Of a DNA stretch of 20,614 bases, positions 7,646 to 15,208 are shown one piece after another. The DNA comes from Chitinophagaceae bacterium (GTDB lineage Bacteria > Bacteroidota > Bacteroidia > Chitinophagales > Chitinophagaceae), in the NCBI GenBank assembly GCA_947468255.1, contig CANIMM010000025.1, forward strand, positions 1-20,614, given 5' to 3'. The translations under genes were made by a program, and so were the position numbers. The notes beneath the pieces are model-generated. The model was not told the DNA's origin and searched no databases. It worked only from the letters and a program-made list of their open reading frames with translations. Each line of letters opens with the position of its first letter. The stretch's first letter is position 1.

Positions 7646-8659
7646 CTACTGTTTTGTGTAAGGAGCATTTATTGTGTCGGCTAGAGGAGTCAACAGCGGC
7701 TCACTTTTATCTTTTTTTCCAAAAACTGAAACATTGATATATCTTTTTGGATGCACTCGGATATCATCCAGCAGCAGGTTTAATTTATTAGAAGTTGCGC
7801 TTAGGTTATTATATAGTTTGGGATCACTAATCAGTAATCCCAATGATCCCTTTTGACTATTTACATTTCCAAGGGTATTTTTCAATTCGTTGACAGTAGC
7901 ATCAATGGATAATAATGTTTTTTCAATATTTAGCTTTGAAAAATTTGCGGTGGTAGTTTCTAAATTGGTAAGGGTTTGATCTATTTTTTTATCATTATTT
8001 TTCAGCGTACCAGTAATTTCACTGACATTTTCTAATGTTTTGGCAACAGCACCCGTTTGGGTATTGAGTAAGGATTGCAGTGAAGCAGAAGAAATAGCTA
8101 GTGAAGCCGTGGTGCTACTTAAATTAGCCATTACTGCCTTGATATTGTTTTTGGTATTGGAATCAAAAACACTGTTAACGGTCATTAAAACAGAATCAAG
8201 GGTTCGAATTGTATTTTTTACTTGCATCAATACTGGATCCACCTTTTGAAATGCATCATCTAGCATCCCCTTTGAAGCGATTGTTTCCAATGTATCTCCT
8301 TCATTTTTAAATACTTGGCTATTCCCCAATTTAATTTCTATTGACGTGGTGCCCAATACCGAAGGATTAATTAGTGCCATTGAATTAACCGGTATGTTGA
8401 CTGCTTGGTTTAAAGTGAGTACCACAGTAATTTTTCGCATATCAACTCCACCATCTGTGCTCAACACAGTACCTACTTGTTTTCCATTAATTACTACTGC
8501 ATTACTAGTAGCTAGTCCTTGTATATTTTCAAAAACTGCATAATACCGAACGGTTTTAGCAGTTAGGCTCCTTCCTTTTAAAAAATTAAAACCCAAAATA
8601 AGTAAAACTATAGAAATAGCAGTTAGCGAACCTACTTTTGTTTCATTCGACATCTTCAT
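7646..8659 (-). CDS. MlaD-family MCE protein (lipid transport)
   Basis: MCE proteins bind and move phospholipids between inner and outer membranes, usually as a hexameric ring with an MlaE/MlaF-type ABC transporter. From the ATG at 8659 the protein has 337 residues. It begins MKMSNETKVG, the typical Bacteroidota start, followed by one membrane helix (about 11-28) and an MCE domain (about 35-115) with the segments VFENIQGLATSNAV and INGKQVGTV. A long helical, Asn/Thr-rich region follows (about 137-300), possibly coiled. A TTG three codons upstream was rejected because of the strong family start and a -7 box 25 bases before the ATG. No permease or ATPase gene is in the window, though in this phylum they often lie elsewhere. 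Confidence 0.92.
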   Translation of the reverse strand: MKMSNETKVGSLTAISIVLLILGFNFLKGRSLTAKTVRYYAVFENIQGLATSNAVVINGKQVGTVLSTDGGVDMRKITVVLTLNQAVNIPVNSMALINPSVLGTTSIEIKLGNSQVFKNEGDTLETIASKGMLDDAFQKVDPVLMQVKNTIRTLDSVLMTVNSVFDSNTKNNIKAVMANLSSTTASLAISSASLQSLLNTQTGAVAKTLENVSEITGTLKNNDKKIDQTLTNLETTTANFSKLNIEKTLLSIDATVNELKNTLGNVNSQKGSLGLLISDPKLYNNLSATSNKLNLLLDDIRVHPKRYINVSVFGKKDKSEPLLTPLADTINAPYTKQ

Positions 8660-8684
8660 GTTGTACAAAAAATTATATGAAATT

Positions 8685-8711
8685 CAAAAATACAAATTTA
8701 TTTGCTGGCAA
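8685..8711 (-). promoter_or_regulatory. Promoter of the MCE gene (TTG-N16-TATTTTTG)
   Basis: On the minus strand a TTG (8709-8711) is followed after 16 bp by TATTTTTG (8685-8692), a perfect -7 box 25 bases before the ATG. The spacing is slightly short. It suggests a separate transcript start within the envelope gene run. Confidence 0.5.
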
Positions 8712-8919
8712 GTATTTCATTTACCTTGATAAAATATTTCAATATCATGCTAATAATGCGTTCTAACTTCATTTACAGAGTGATTATCATCTAAAATGAA
8801 GGTAAAATCGGAGTTTACAGTTAATTAAAAGAAAACTGCATTACTTTAAAACCGTTAGGTTTACCCTCTGTTGAATAAGTGACAACAATGGGTAAAAAAA
8901 ATGGCTTGCCAAGGCATTT

Positions 8920-9927
8920 TTATTTTACAATAGGGGGATTGTTGCGTTGAGGATCTTGATTTACATCATTTTGCACTACGGCACCATTGGTGCTTTTTCC
9001 ATTTTCAACGATATTTTTATACCTTTTAACAGCCTGGGTGATACTTTCTGCAAGTTCATTTTGTCCCTCTTCACTATTGATATATCTTTCATCCTCTTCA
9101 TTGTTTATAAAACCTGTTTCAATTAAAATTGCAGGCATATTAGTAGACTGGAGCACTCGAATACCAACCTGTCGTTGGTTCAATCCCAGCGATTTTCTGC
9201 CTGTTTTAGCTATTTCATCCTCAACTAGCATACCGATGTTGATACTTTTAAGCTGAAATCGTTTTGCATAAATAGCAACTATTGGTTTCATTTCGGGACT
9301 AGTAAAATCAATATTGTTATTAAGGGAATCCTCCGCTTCGATATTAAACTCATCTGCATTATCGATAATTGCCTTCAGCTTATCACTTGTTTTGTGGGAT
9401 GCAAAAATCCATACACTAGTTCCAGCTCGTTGAAGTGGCAATTTATAATATTGGTACAAAGGTTCTTCCACTTCATATGCTGCCTTTTTTTTCTTTTTTT
9501 TCTTTCCTTTTCCAGTATAAGTAACCTTATAATGCGTAACTATATGGGTTCCAATTTGTCTTCTGGCAGTTTTTAAAGGTCCTGAATCGGCATGAATACA
9601 AATAAATAAGTCTCCATGGTATTGATTTGCAATTCTGGCCTTTTCGTTTACATTTTGAAAAATATCGGTGGTTCTGGTTGGTATTATGCTTACATCCGAT
9701 AATTCCCGCTGTAATACGGCCACCAATTTTTTTGAAATTGCAAGGGTAACATTCTTTTCTTTTGAGCGAAGCGAACCTTCATATTCGCCAACGGCTCCAT
9801 TATCTGACCCTCCATGGCCAGCGTCTACGATTATTGTTTTAAGCAGTTTTGGGGCTTGGGCATGGGATGAGAAAGACAAATTAAGGAGAAATATAAAAAT
9901 AAAAAATATGAATTTATTAGTTGCCAT
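8920..9927 (-). CDS. N-acetylmuramoyl-L-alanine amidase (Amidase_3)
   Basis: This zinc enzyme cleaves the bond between MurNAc and the peptide stem, acting in cell separation and peptidoglycan turnover in the periplasm. From the ATG at 9927 the protein has 335 residues with a signal peptide ending near HAQA (22-25). The zinc and catalytic residues are present: His38 in DAGHGG 35-40, a Glu in the SKEKNV segment (about 57), His112 in HAD, and Glu270 in IETGF. Between the second and third sites lies an insertion (about 118-205) with a run of seven Lys residues (142-148) encoded by two A8 tracts. The C-terminal 30 residues are Asn/Pro-rich. A TTG two codons upstream was rejected in favour of the ATG. 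The gene is divergent from lptD across 89 bp. It resembles the AmiA/B/C group, but no AMIN domain is seen. Confidence 0.95.
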   Translation of the reverse strand: MATNKFIFFIFIFLLNLSFSSHAQAPKLLKTIIVDAGHGGSDNGAVGEYEGSLRSKEKNVTLAISKKLVAVLQRELSDVSIIPTRTTDIFQNVNEKARIANQYHGDLFICIHADSGPLKTARRQIGTHIVTHYKVTYTGKGKKKKKKKAAYEVEEPLYQYYKLPLQRAGTSVWIFASHKTSDKLKAIIDNADEFNIEAEDSLNNNIDFTSPEMKPIVAIYAKRFQLKSINIGMLVEDEIAKTGRKSLGLNQRQVGIRVLQSTNMPAILIETGFINNEEDERYINSEEGQNELAESITQAVKRYKNIVENGKSTNGAVVQNDVNQDPQRNNPPIVK

Positions 9928-9997
9928 TATCAATTGGGTTTAATAGGTGGTTATCAATTATAAGTGATTCTTCACACATTGTTGTAAGTAATATGAT

Positions 9998-10005
9998 TAT
10001 TTTTG
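9998..10005 (+). promoter_or_regulatory. -7 box TATTTTTG for lptD
   Basis: This is a perfect TAnnTTTG box, 11 bases before the ATG at 10017. It fixes that ATG as the likely start rather than upstream codons at 9921 or 9993. A TTG at 9979-9981 lies 16 bp before the box. The leader would be only a few bases long. On the other strand a weaker box, TATAATTG (9955-9962, 7 of 8), could serve the amidase gene. Confidence 0.6.
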
Positions 10006-10016
10006 CGATAACCGCA

Positions 10017-12752
10017 ATGAACTACTATAACAAAGGTAAGGCAAAATACATTTTAGCATCCGTCATGCTGGCTCTGTTCATTAGTCAAACGATCGGAAGT
10101 ACTGTCAATATGCCTATATTTAGTGAGTTTTACAAAATTTTAACTTCTGACACTGTACCTGCTACCCTTCAAAAGCCCTTTAAGCCCCAAAAGAAAGTAT
10201 CCAACACTGGTTTAGATACCATTCCTTTGAATAGGGGGGATACATTAACCAGTTTGTCGATCGATACTTTTTTTGTAAAGTCATCCAAGGATTCATTGCC
10301 AGCTCCGGTTGTTTATCAAGCCGACGACTCGATGATATTAGATGTGCCCAGTAAAAAAATCTTATTGTATGGAAAACAATCCAATATTAAATTTTCAGAC
10401 AATGAGTTAAAAGCACCCGGTATTGAGTTTGATCAAAGAACCAATCTGGTAACCGCTTACTTAAAAAAGGATACATCCGGCAAGGTGATTTCTTTCCCCT
10501 CATTCGATCAGGGAGATCTAAAAACAGTGAGTGACACCATTGCCTTTAATATGAAAACGGGTAAAGGGCTAACAAAAGGAACATATACCAAGCAAGATGA
10601 AATGTATGTCTATGCTGAAAAAATTAAAAAAGTAGATTCAGCTTCCTTTTTTGCTTATAGGGCAAGGTTTACGACTTGCAATTTGGACACTCCTCACTTT
10701 TCTTTTGTAAGTAAAAAAATAAAATTTATAACTAAGAAATTTGCCGTTACCGGGCCAGTACATCCAGAATTTGAAGGAGTTCCAGTACCAATTATCCTTC
10801 CATTTGGTCTATTTCCCATTTCCCAAGGAAGACATTCTGGATTATTAGCTCCCGCTTTTAATTCAAATGATCAATTTGGATTATCGCTCTCGGGACTTGG
10901 CTATTATAAAGTGATCAATGATTATTGGGATGTAACAACTAGAGGGACTGTATATTCATACGGTGGCTATTCTTTTAATATTAGTCCCAGGTATTTTAAG
11001 CGATACCATCAACAAGGCAATTTCTCCTTTGATTACCAGCATTTCAAAACAAATTTCAAGGGAGATCCGGATTTTTCAACCAATAATTCATTCAATGTTA
11101 GGTGGTCACATACCCTTGATAACAAATCTAGGCCGGGTGTATCTTTCAACGCAAATGTAAACGCAGGAAGTAGTAAGTTCAATTCCCAAGTTCCCAATAA
11201 TCCTACACGTAATTTCAGCAACCAGTTGAATTCTAGTATCGCTTATGCTAAAGTTTGGAAGGACAAGCCTTTTAATATTTCGATTAATGCCAATCACTCT
11301 CAAAATACCAACCTCAAGATTATTAATGTAACCTTGCCAGATGTAAGTTTTAATTTAAATACATTGTATCCACTTCGCAGAAAGGAAGTAATTGGTAATT
11401 ATAGTTGGTACGAAAACATTGGGATAGCATTGAATTCGAATGTAAAAAGTCTTACTTATTTTTCGGATGATACTACGGTTAGTAAAGTCAATATTGGAAA
11501 ACAAATTTTTAATAACCTGCAGTGGGGTGGTAATCATAGTATCCCCATATCACTTTCACTTCCGCAGATGGGAGCACTGCAGATATCACCGAGTGTTTCC
11601 TATACAGAAAAGTGGTATCAACAAAAATTCATAAGAAGCTGGAATAGCTCCACCCATAAAGTAGATACCGCCATCAATAAGAGTTTTTATACTGCAAGGG
11701 ATATGTCTTTTGGAATCGGCATGTCATCCAGAGTATTTGGTTCCTATACTTTTGGAAAAAATTCTTCCGTAAAGGCGATTCGCCATGAAATTCGGCCTTC
11801 GGTTAGTGTGAATTACAAACCTAATATGAATGGTAAATATTTTTATACGAGCCAATTGGATACGGCAGGGCATGTAGGTCGTTTTAATGTTTTTGACAAT
11901 AGTATTTATGGTGGTTTTGGAGAGGGTAAATTTGGAGGATTAAGTTTTAATGTTGATAACAATATTCAAATGAAAGTGCGGGATAAAAATGACACTGCCT
12001 TAGATGCTGTAAAAAAAGTAAGTTTAATAGATGGATTAAATCTAGGGGGGAGTTATAATTTCCTTGCAGATTCTTTTCAATTGAGTGTTTTTAATGTAGG
12101 GGCTAGAAGTAATTTATTTGATAAAATAAGCATAACGGCAAATGCAAGTTTGGATCCATACCAGGTAAATGCTAGGGGTGACAGGATCAATCAATTGATA
12201 TGGAAACAAAAAATAGCTTCTTTGGGTAGATTTGTTGGCGGAAACATTTCTATGTCTAGTCAATTTCAGGGAGGCGATAAAAATAAAAAGAAAAAAACAC
12301 CCAATCAGATAGGTCAACCGTATAATCCAAATACCGGAATGCCTTTAGATGAGTATCAAACCGAAGCTGCTTATATTGGTAATAATCCAGCAGAATTTAC
12401 CGATTTTTCAATTCCTTGGTCGTTCAACTTCTCATATTCACTTCGCTTTCAAAGGGATAGAAAACCAGATTACAGTGGTTTTTATACCAATATTTATCAA
12501 GATATGAACTGGAATAGCACATTGTCTTTAACACCTAAATGGCAATTGGGAATAAATGGGTTTTATAATATTTCTCAAAAGGAGCTGGGAACTTTATCAG
12601 TATCTATCGCTCGTGAAATGCATTGCTGGCAAATGGCTGTGAACGTATCCCCAGTAGGCCGTTACAGATTTTTCAATATTACGATTAGTCCAAAATCCAA
12701 TCTGCTAAGGGATATTAAAGTAAACCGTACTAGGTATTTCTATGATTTATAA
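10017..12752 (+). CDS. lptD: LPS-assembly outer-membrane protein LptD (Bacteroidota type)
   Basis: LptD receives lipopolysaccharide from the periplasmic bridge and inserts it in the outer leaflet. From the ATG at 10017 the protein has 911 residues with a signal peptide (basic 5-10, hydrophobic 11-23). An OstA-like N-terminal domain (about 95-215) includes the strand ILLYGKQSNIKFSDNELKA. The family hallmark follows: TTCNLDTPHFSF (219-230), then VTGPVHPEFEGVPVPIILPF and LFPISQGRHSG. The rest is a large beta-barrel with many Asn/Ser loops and one charged loop with four Lys in a row near the C-terminus. There are exactly two cysteines, Cys221 at the end of the N-terminal domain and Cys870 in the C-terminal HCWQM segment. 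No LptE gene is visible. The chosen start is set by the -7 box and by the signal peptide. Confidence 0.93.
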   Translation: MNYYNKGKAKYILASVMLALFISQTIGSTVNMPIFSEFYKILTSDTVPATLQKPFKPQKKVSNTGLDTIPLNRGDTLTSLSIDTFFVKSSKDSLPAPVVYQADDSMILDVPSKKILLYGKQSNIKFSDNELKAPGIEFDQRTNLVTAYLKKDTSGKVISFPSFDQGDLKTVSDTIAFNMKTGKGLTKGTYTKQDEMYVYAEKIKKVDSASFFAYRARFTTCNLDTPHFSFVSKKIKFITKKFAVTGPVHPEFEGVPVPIILPFGLFPISQGRHSGLLAPAFNSNDQFGLSLSGLGYYKVINDYWDVTTRGTVYSYGGYSFNISPRYFKRYHQQGNFSFDYQHFKTNFKGDPDFSTNNSFNVRWSHTLDNKSRPGVSFNANVNAGSSKFNSQVPNNPTRNFSNQLNSSIAYAKVWKDKPFNISINANHSQNTNLKIINVTLPDVSFNLNTLYPLRRKEVIGNYSWYENIGIALNSNVKSLTYFSDDTTVSKVNIGKQIFNNLQWGGNHSIPISLSLPQMGALQISPSVSYTEKWYQQKFIRSWNSSTHKVDTAINKSFYTARDMSFGIGMSSRVFGSYTFGKNSSVKAIRHEIRPSVSVNYKPNMNGKYFYTSQLDTAGHVGRFNVFDNSIYGGFGEGKFGGLSFNVDNNIQMKVRDKNDTALDAVKKVSLIDGLNLGGSYNFLADSFQLSVFNVGARSNLFDKISITANASLDPYQVNARGDRINQLIWKQKIASLGRFVGGNISMSSQFQGGDKNKKKKTPNQIGQPYNPNTGMPLDEYQTEAAYIGNNPAEFTDFSIPWSFNFSYSLRFQRDRKPDYSGFYTNIYQDMNWNSTLSLTPKWQLGINGFYNISQKELGTLSVSIAREMHCWQMAVNVSPVGRYRFFNITISPKSNLLRDIKVNRTRYFYDL

Positions 12753-12810
12753 ATATCAACCTTTTTATTTCTTTTTCATGCATGCAATCATACGTTGCAG
12801 CAATTTGTAA

Positions 12811-12853
12811 TAATAAAAATGTGAATAAAAATAGTTAATTCACGTTTTTATTA
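12811..12853. terminator. Bidirectional terminator hairpin after lptD and the convergent secreted-protein gene
   Basis: Bases 12811-12826 pair with 12838-12853 over 16 positions with one G-U wobble (12820 with 12844) and an 11-base loop. The arms end in A5/T5 runs on both sides, so RNA from either strand has a U-rich 3' flank. It lies 58 bases after the lptD stop and overlaps the last codons and the stop (12835-12837, in the loop) of the minus-strand gene. Confidence 0.7.
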
Positions 12854-13392
12854 ATTAGGTTTAATTGCACTTCCCATCCATCATAGGTATTGGTTAGTTC
12901 TAATTCAGCAAAAAAATTGCGATAAATCCAATCAATTGAATTTAATTTCAATGAACTGGAAGTGAAACGAACTGATTCTTTGGGCTTTCCAAAATCGCCT
13001 ATAAAAGCGAAGTTATTTTGGTCTCCAATTTTTATTTTACATTTTTTTAGCTGGTTAAAAATATCCTTATAAACCTTATAGGCATCTTTATAATTATCGC
13101 CATCGTAAAAGATCGCCTGCCAGCTAGCTGAGGTGTCTATAATAGAATGATATCGGAAAATAGAACAATGCAGTGCGGCGGGTAGGGTAGTTTTTGATTG
13201 GTAGGTATTCATTTCTGGCTGGGGTGTCATTTCTTTACCCTGAATCATATTAAAATTGCTTTTAAAATCAATTACAATTTTTGAAAGTGAATCCGAAAAT
13301 TCGCTAGAGGGTAAATATGTTTTGTAAAACTGGGCACGACTTGTAAAAGTGCCAGCAACAAACAATAATATTAAAAAAAAAATTTTTTTCAT
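12835..13392 (-). CDS. Secreted protein of unknown function
   Basis: The protein has 185 residues. A clear signal peptide (Lys2-Lys3, hydrophobic 4-14, probable cleavage after Ala20 in SRAQ) precedes a compact mixed alpha/beta sequence with many aromatic residues. No motif or known family was recognised with confidence; similar proteins seem to occur in Chitinophagaceae. It contains only two cysteines in the mature part (in LHCSIF and KKCKIK), so one disulfide is possible. Location should be periplasmic or outer surface. The gene converges on lptD and shares the terminator hairpin with it; no good -7 box was found before the ATG. Confidence 0.75.
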   Translation of the reverse strand: MKKIFFLILLFVAGTFTSRAQFYKTYLPSSEFSDSLSKIVIDFKSNFNMIQGKEMTPQPEMNTYQSKTTLPAALHCSIFRYHSIIDTSASWQAIFYDGDNYKDAYKVYKDIFNQLKKCKIKIGDQNNFAFIGDFGKPKESVRFTSSSLKLNSIDWIYRNFFAELELTNTYDGWEVQLNLINKNVN

Positions 13393-13445
13393 TGATTTGG
13401 ATTTACAGTGTAAGGTAAAACGAATTAGTATTTTGAACTAAATTA

Positions 13446-13586
13446 ATGAAGTTAATAATAAAAACAGATCTATCTTGGCCTAATCATCCTGTTTTGTGTA
13501 ATGATGATTCTATTGAGTTCTTTTTAAATTGTATTTTTAACGAGCGCTTAGTACAGAATTATTCACATCCACTTGCTAGTATTTAA
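13446..13586 (+). CDS. Possible 46-residue small protein
   Basis: In the gap between the secreted-protein gene and the next gene, an ATG at 13446 opens 46 codons ending with TAA. The product starts MKLIIKTDLSWPNHPVLCND and has a protein-like mix of Trp, Pro, His and Cys rather than simple AT-rich residues. A near -7 box (TATTTTG, 13429-13435, one base short in the spacer) lies ten bases before the ATG. A 7-bp inverted repeat (13482-13488 with 13503-13509) lies inside. No family is recognised; it may be chance. Confidence 0.25.
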   Translation: MKLIIKTDLSWPNHPVLCNDDSIEFFLNCIFNERLVQNYSHPLASI

Positions 13587-13636
13587 AGTTAGCATTATGT
13601 ACTTATTTTCAGTACCAAATTGTTTATTTTAGCAGC

Positions 13637-14119
13637 ATGAAGGTAGCTACAATCAGTGAAATTAAACAGGAATTAACGGTAACCAATCCAACCATATTGC
13701 TTGAACTATGTATCAAATTGGCTAAGTTTAAGAAGGATAATAAAGAATTGCTAACCTATTTACTTTTTGAAGCTCACGATGAGGCTGCTTTTATACAACA
13801 AGCAAAAACAGAAATTGATGCACAATTTGTAGCAATCAACTTTTCAAATATATACTTCATAAAAAAAACGCTTCGTAAAATATTAAGAACTACTTCGAAA
13901 TTTATACGGCTAACAGGATCGAAGCAAATCGAAGTAGAGCTATTACTTCATTTTTGTAAAACATTGGTAAATCATGATATCCCAATAAATAAAAGCACTG
14001 TTTTGAATAATATTTATCAGCTTCAGTTAAAAAAAATAGCTCAACTAATTGCAACCTTGCATGAAGACCTTCAATACGATTATTTAAAACAATTCAATAA
14101 ACTACAATCAACTGACTGA
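13637..14119 (+). CDS. Conserved all-helical protein of unknown function
   Basis: The protein has 160 residues, no signal peptide and no membrane segment, so it is cytoplasmic. It looks almost entirely alpha-helical, with repeated Leu/Lys/Ile heptad-like stretches. Recognisable segments are ELLTYLLFEAHDEAAFI (about 39-55), KKTLRKILRTTSKFIR (about 76-91) and a C-terminal LHEDLQYDYLKQ. I recall similar proteins, without assigned function, as common in Chitinophagaceae. A 7-of-8 match to the -7 box (TATTTTAG, 13625-13632) lies just before the ATG, which would give a nearly leaderless mRNA. It is followed by the acyl-CoA-binding protein gene after 61 bp, which has its own promoter. Confidence 0.75.
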   Translation: MKVATISEIKQELTVTNPTILLELCIKLAKFKKDNKELLTYLLFEAHDEAAFIQQAKTEIDAQFVAINFSNIYFIKKTLRKILRTTSKFIRLTGSKQIEVELLLHFCKTLVNHDIPINKSTVLNNIYQLQLKKIAQLIATLHEDLQYDYLKQFNKLQSTD

Positions 14120-14134
14120 TAACTTTTGGTAAAA

Positions 14135-14165
14135 TTGAAAGTGAATACATAAAATGGTAATTTTG
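14135..14165 (+). promoter_or_regulatory. Promoter of the acyl-CoA-binding protein gene (TTG-N20-TAATTTTG)
   Basis: TTG (14135-14137) is followed after 20 bp by TAATTTTG (14158-14165), a perfect -7 box, 15 bases before the ATG at 14181. Confidence 0.65.
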
Positions 14166-14180
14166 ATTTAAAATATTTTT

Positions 14181-14438
14181 ATGGACATCAATACATTATT
14201 TGAACAAGCAGTTGAGCAGAGCAAATCCCTTTCTGAAAAGCCAGGTAATGAAATTCTACTTCAATTATATGCTTTATTTAAGCAGGCAAAGGAGGGGGAT
14301 ATCAATATTGAAGCACCCGTAAATCCCTTTGATTTTGTAGCCAAGGCCAAATTTACTGCTTGGGAAGAGTTAAAAGGTAAGTCTGCCGATGAAGCCAAAC
14401 AGGCCTATATTGACCTAATAAAAAGTCTTCAGTCATAG
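14181..14438 (+). CDS. Acyl-CoA-binding protein
   Basis: This small cytoplasmic protein (85 residues, the usual family length of 85-90) binds medium- and long-chain acyl-CoA esters and buffers them for lipid metabolism. The four-helix signature is present: QLYALFKQAKEGD (28-40) with the ligand-contacting Tyr30 and Lys34, KAKFTAWEELKGKSADEAKQ (55-74) with the conserved Lys57 and Trp61, and the AYIDLI end (75-80) with Tyr76. The gene has its own promoter 15 bases upstream and is probably monocistronic. The family is common in eukaryotes but scattered in bacteria, and is regularly present in Bacteroidota. Confidence 0.95.
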   Translation: MDINTLFEQAVEQSKSLSEKPGNEILLQLYALFKQAKEGDINIEAPVNPFDFVAKAKFTAWEELKGKSADEAKQAYIDLIKSLQS

Positions 14439-14543
14439 TAGAATCGGTTATTTTATACATTTTTTAAACAAATTTGGCTATGTCGCTTGGTGCTTGGGAT
14501 GAACCTTCCCTTGCCCCATATTGCTATAAATAATAATAAATGC

Positions 14544-14572
14544 TTGGTTCTGAAATTATAACTATATCTTTG
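14544..14572 (+). promoter_or_regulatory. Promoter of the RRM protein gene (TTG-N18-TATCTTTG)
   Basis: TTG (14544-14546) is followed after 18 bp by TATCTTTG (14565-14572), a perfect -7 box. The gene starts at 14718, so the leader would be about 140 bases, far longer than for the other genes here, and is very T-rich. This suggests post-transcriptional or temperature-linked control, as is usual for RNA-binding and cold-shock genes. Confidence 0.6.
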
Positions 14573-14590
14573 CTAAGTGATATTAGCTCT

Positions 14591-14713
14591 ATGAGCACAT
14601 CGTTTTTAGATAGATTCAATTTTTTACTTCTCCAACGTATTAGTTTTCTCTTCTTAAAAGTTTTGTCTTTAGTTACCATCACAGGTATTTTATTTTTTAT
14701 TATTAATTTTTAA
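14591..14713 (+). CDS. Possible 40-residue hydrophobic leader peptide before the RRM gene
   Basis: An ATG at 14591 opens 40 codons ending with TAA at 14711-14713, four bases before the RRM start codon. The ATG lies about 12 bases after the expected transcription start of the TATCTTTG promoter, the same short spacing seen for other genes here. The frame itself extends upstream to an ATG at 14540 (57 codons), but that lies before the promoter. The peptide carries Arg25/Arg16-type basic residues among Leu/Phe/Ile and ends in a hydrophobic helix, so it could insert in the membrane. The T-rich leader could produce such a frame by chance. Not recognised as any family. Confidence 0.28.
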   Translation: MSTSFLDRFNFLLLQRISFLFLKVLSLVTITGILFFIINF

Positions 14714-14717
14714 GATT

Positions 14718-15035
14718 ATGAACATTTACGTTTCAAATTTGAGTTTCAACACAAATGATGCTGAACTTAACGAACTATTTTCAAAATTTGGCGAAGTTTC
14801 TTCTGCTAAAGTAATTATGGACAGAGAGTCTGGTCGCTCACGTGGTTTTGGTTTTGTTGAAATGCCTTCTGAAGAAGAAGGTAAAGAAGCAATGGCTTCT
14901 TTAAACAACAAAGAAGTAGAAGGAAGAGCAATGTCTGTTTCTATTGCAAAAGAAAGAGAAGAAAGAACTGGCGGCGGCGGAAGTCGTGGCGGTTATTCCA
15001 ACAATCGCGGTGGCGGTGGTGGTAACAGGTGGTAA
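14718..15035 (+). CDS. RRM-domain RNA-binding protein with Gly-rich tail
   Basis: The protein has 105 residues. One RNA-recognition motif spans about 1-78, with RNP2 IYVSNL (3-8) and RNP1 RGFGFVEM (42-49), including the aromatic residues that stack on RNA bases. The tail (85-105) is rich in Gly, Arg and Asn and ends in Arg-Trp. Single-RRM proteins of this kind act in bacteria as RNA chaperones or global post-transcriptional regulators; relatives in Bacteroides affect polysaccharide-use genes and bind small RNAs. The tail codons GGC/GGT make the local base composition richer in G+C than the neighbours. The gene has a long leader and a strong intrinsic terminator, so it is monocistronic. Confidence 0.95.
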   Translation: MNIYVSNLSFNTNDAELNELFSKFGEVSSAKVIMDRESGRSRGFGFVEMPSEEEGKEAMASLNNKEVEGRAMSVSIAKEREERTGGGGSRGGYSNNRGGGGGNRW

Positions 15036-15054
15036 TTCCAAACTGATATACTTC

Positions 15055-15086
15055 AAAAAGGAGCTCATAATTTGAGCTCTTTTTTT
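15055..15086 (+). terminator. Intrinsic terminator of the RRM gene
   Basis: GAGCTCA (15061-15067) pairs with TGAGCTC (15073-15079) around a 5-base loop. A preceding A5-G tract and a following T7 run (15080-15086) extend the stem and supply the U-tract. It lies 19 bases after the stop codon. Confidence 0.88.
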
Positions 15087-15208
15087 ATGCCAAAGAATTT
15101 CCATTATCGATATTATCAAATTTTACTGCACCCATTTGAAGATCAACCTATTTGTTAATCCTAAATGAAGCTGTTGGTAGGGATCGGTTTAAAAAAATCT
15201 AGCTAATA

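Noticed and set aside
8849..8862. AAACC-GTTA-GGTTT hairpin between the amidase and MCE genes
   Set aside because: Only five base pairs and no U-tract; too weak to call a terminator or regulatory element.
12776..12785. CATGCATG-type palindrome just after lptD
   Set aside because: A short self-complementary stretch with no loop or partner; no role can be supported.
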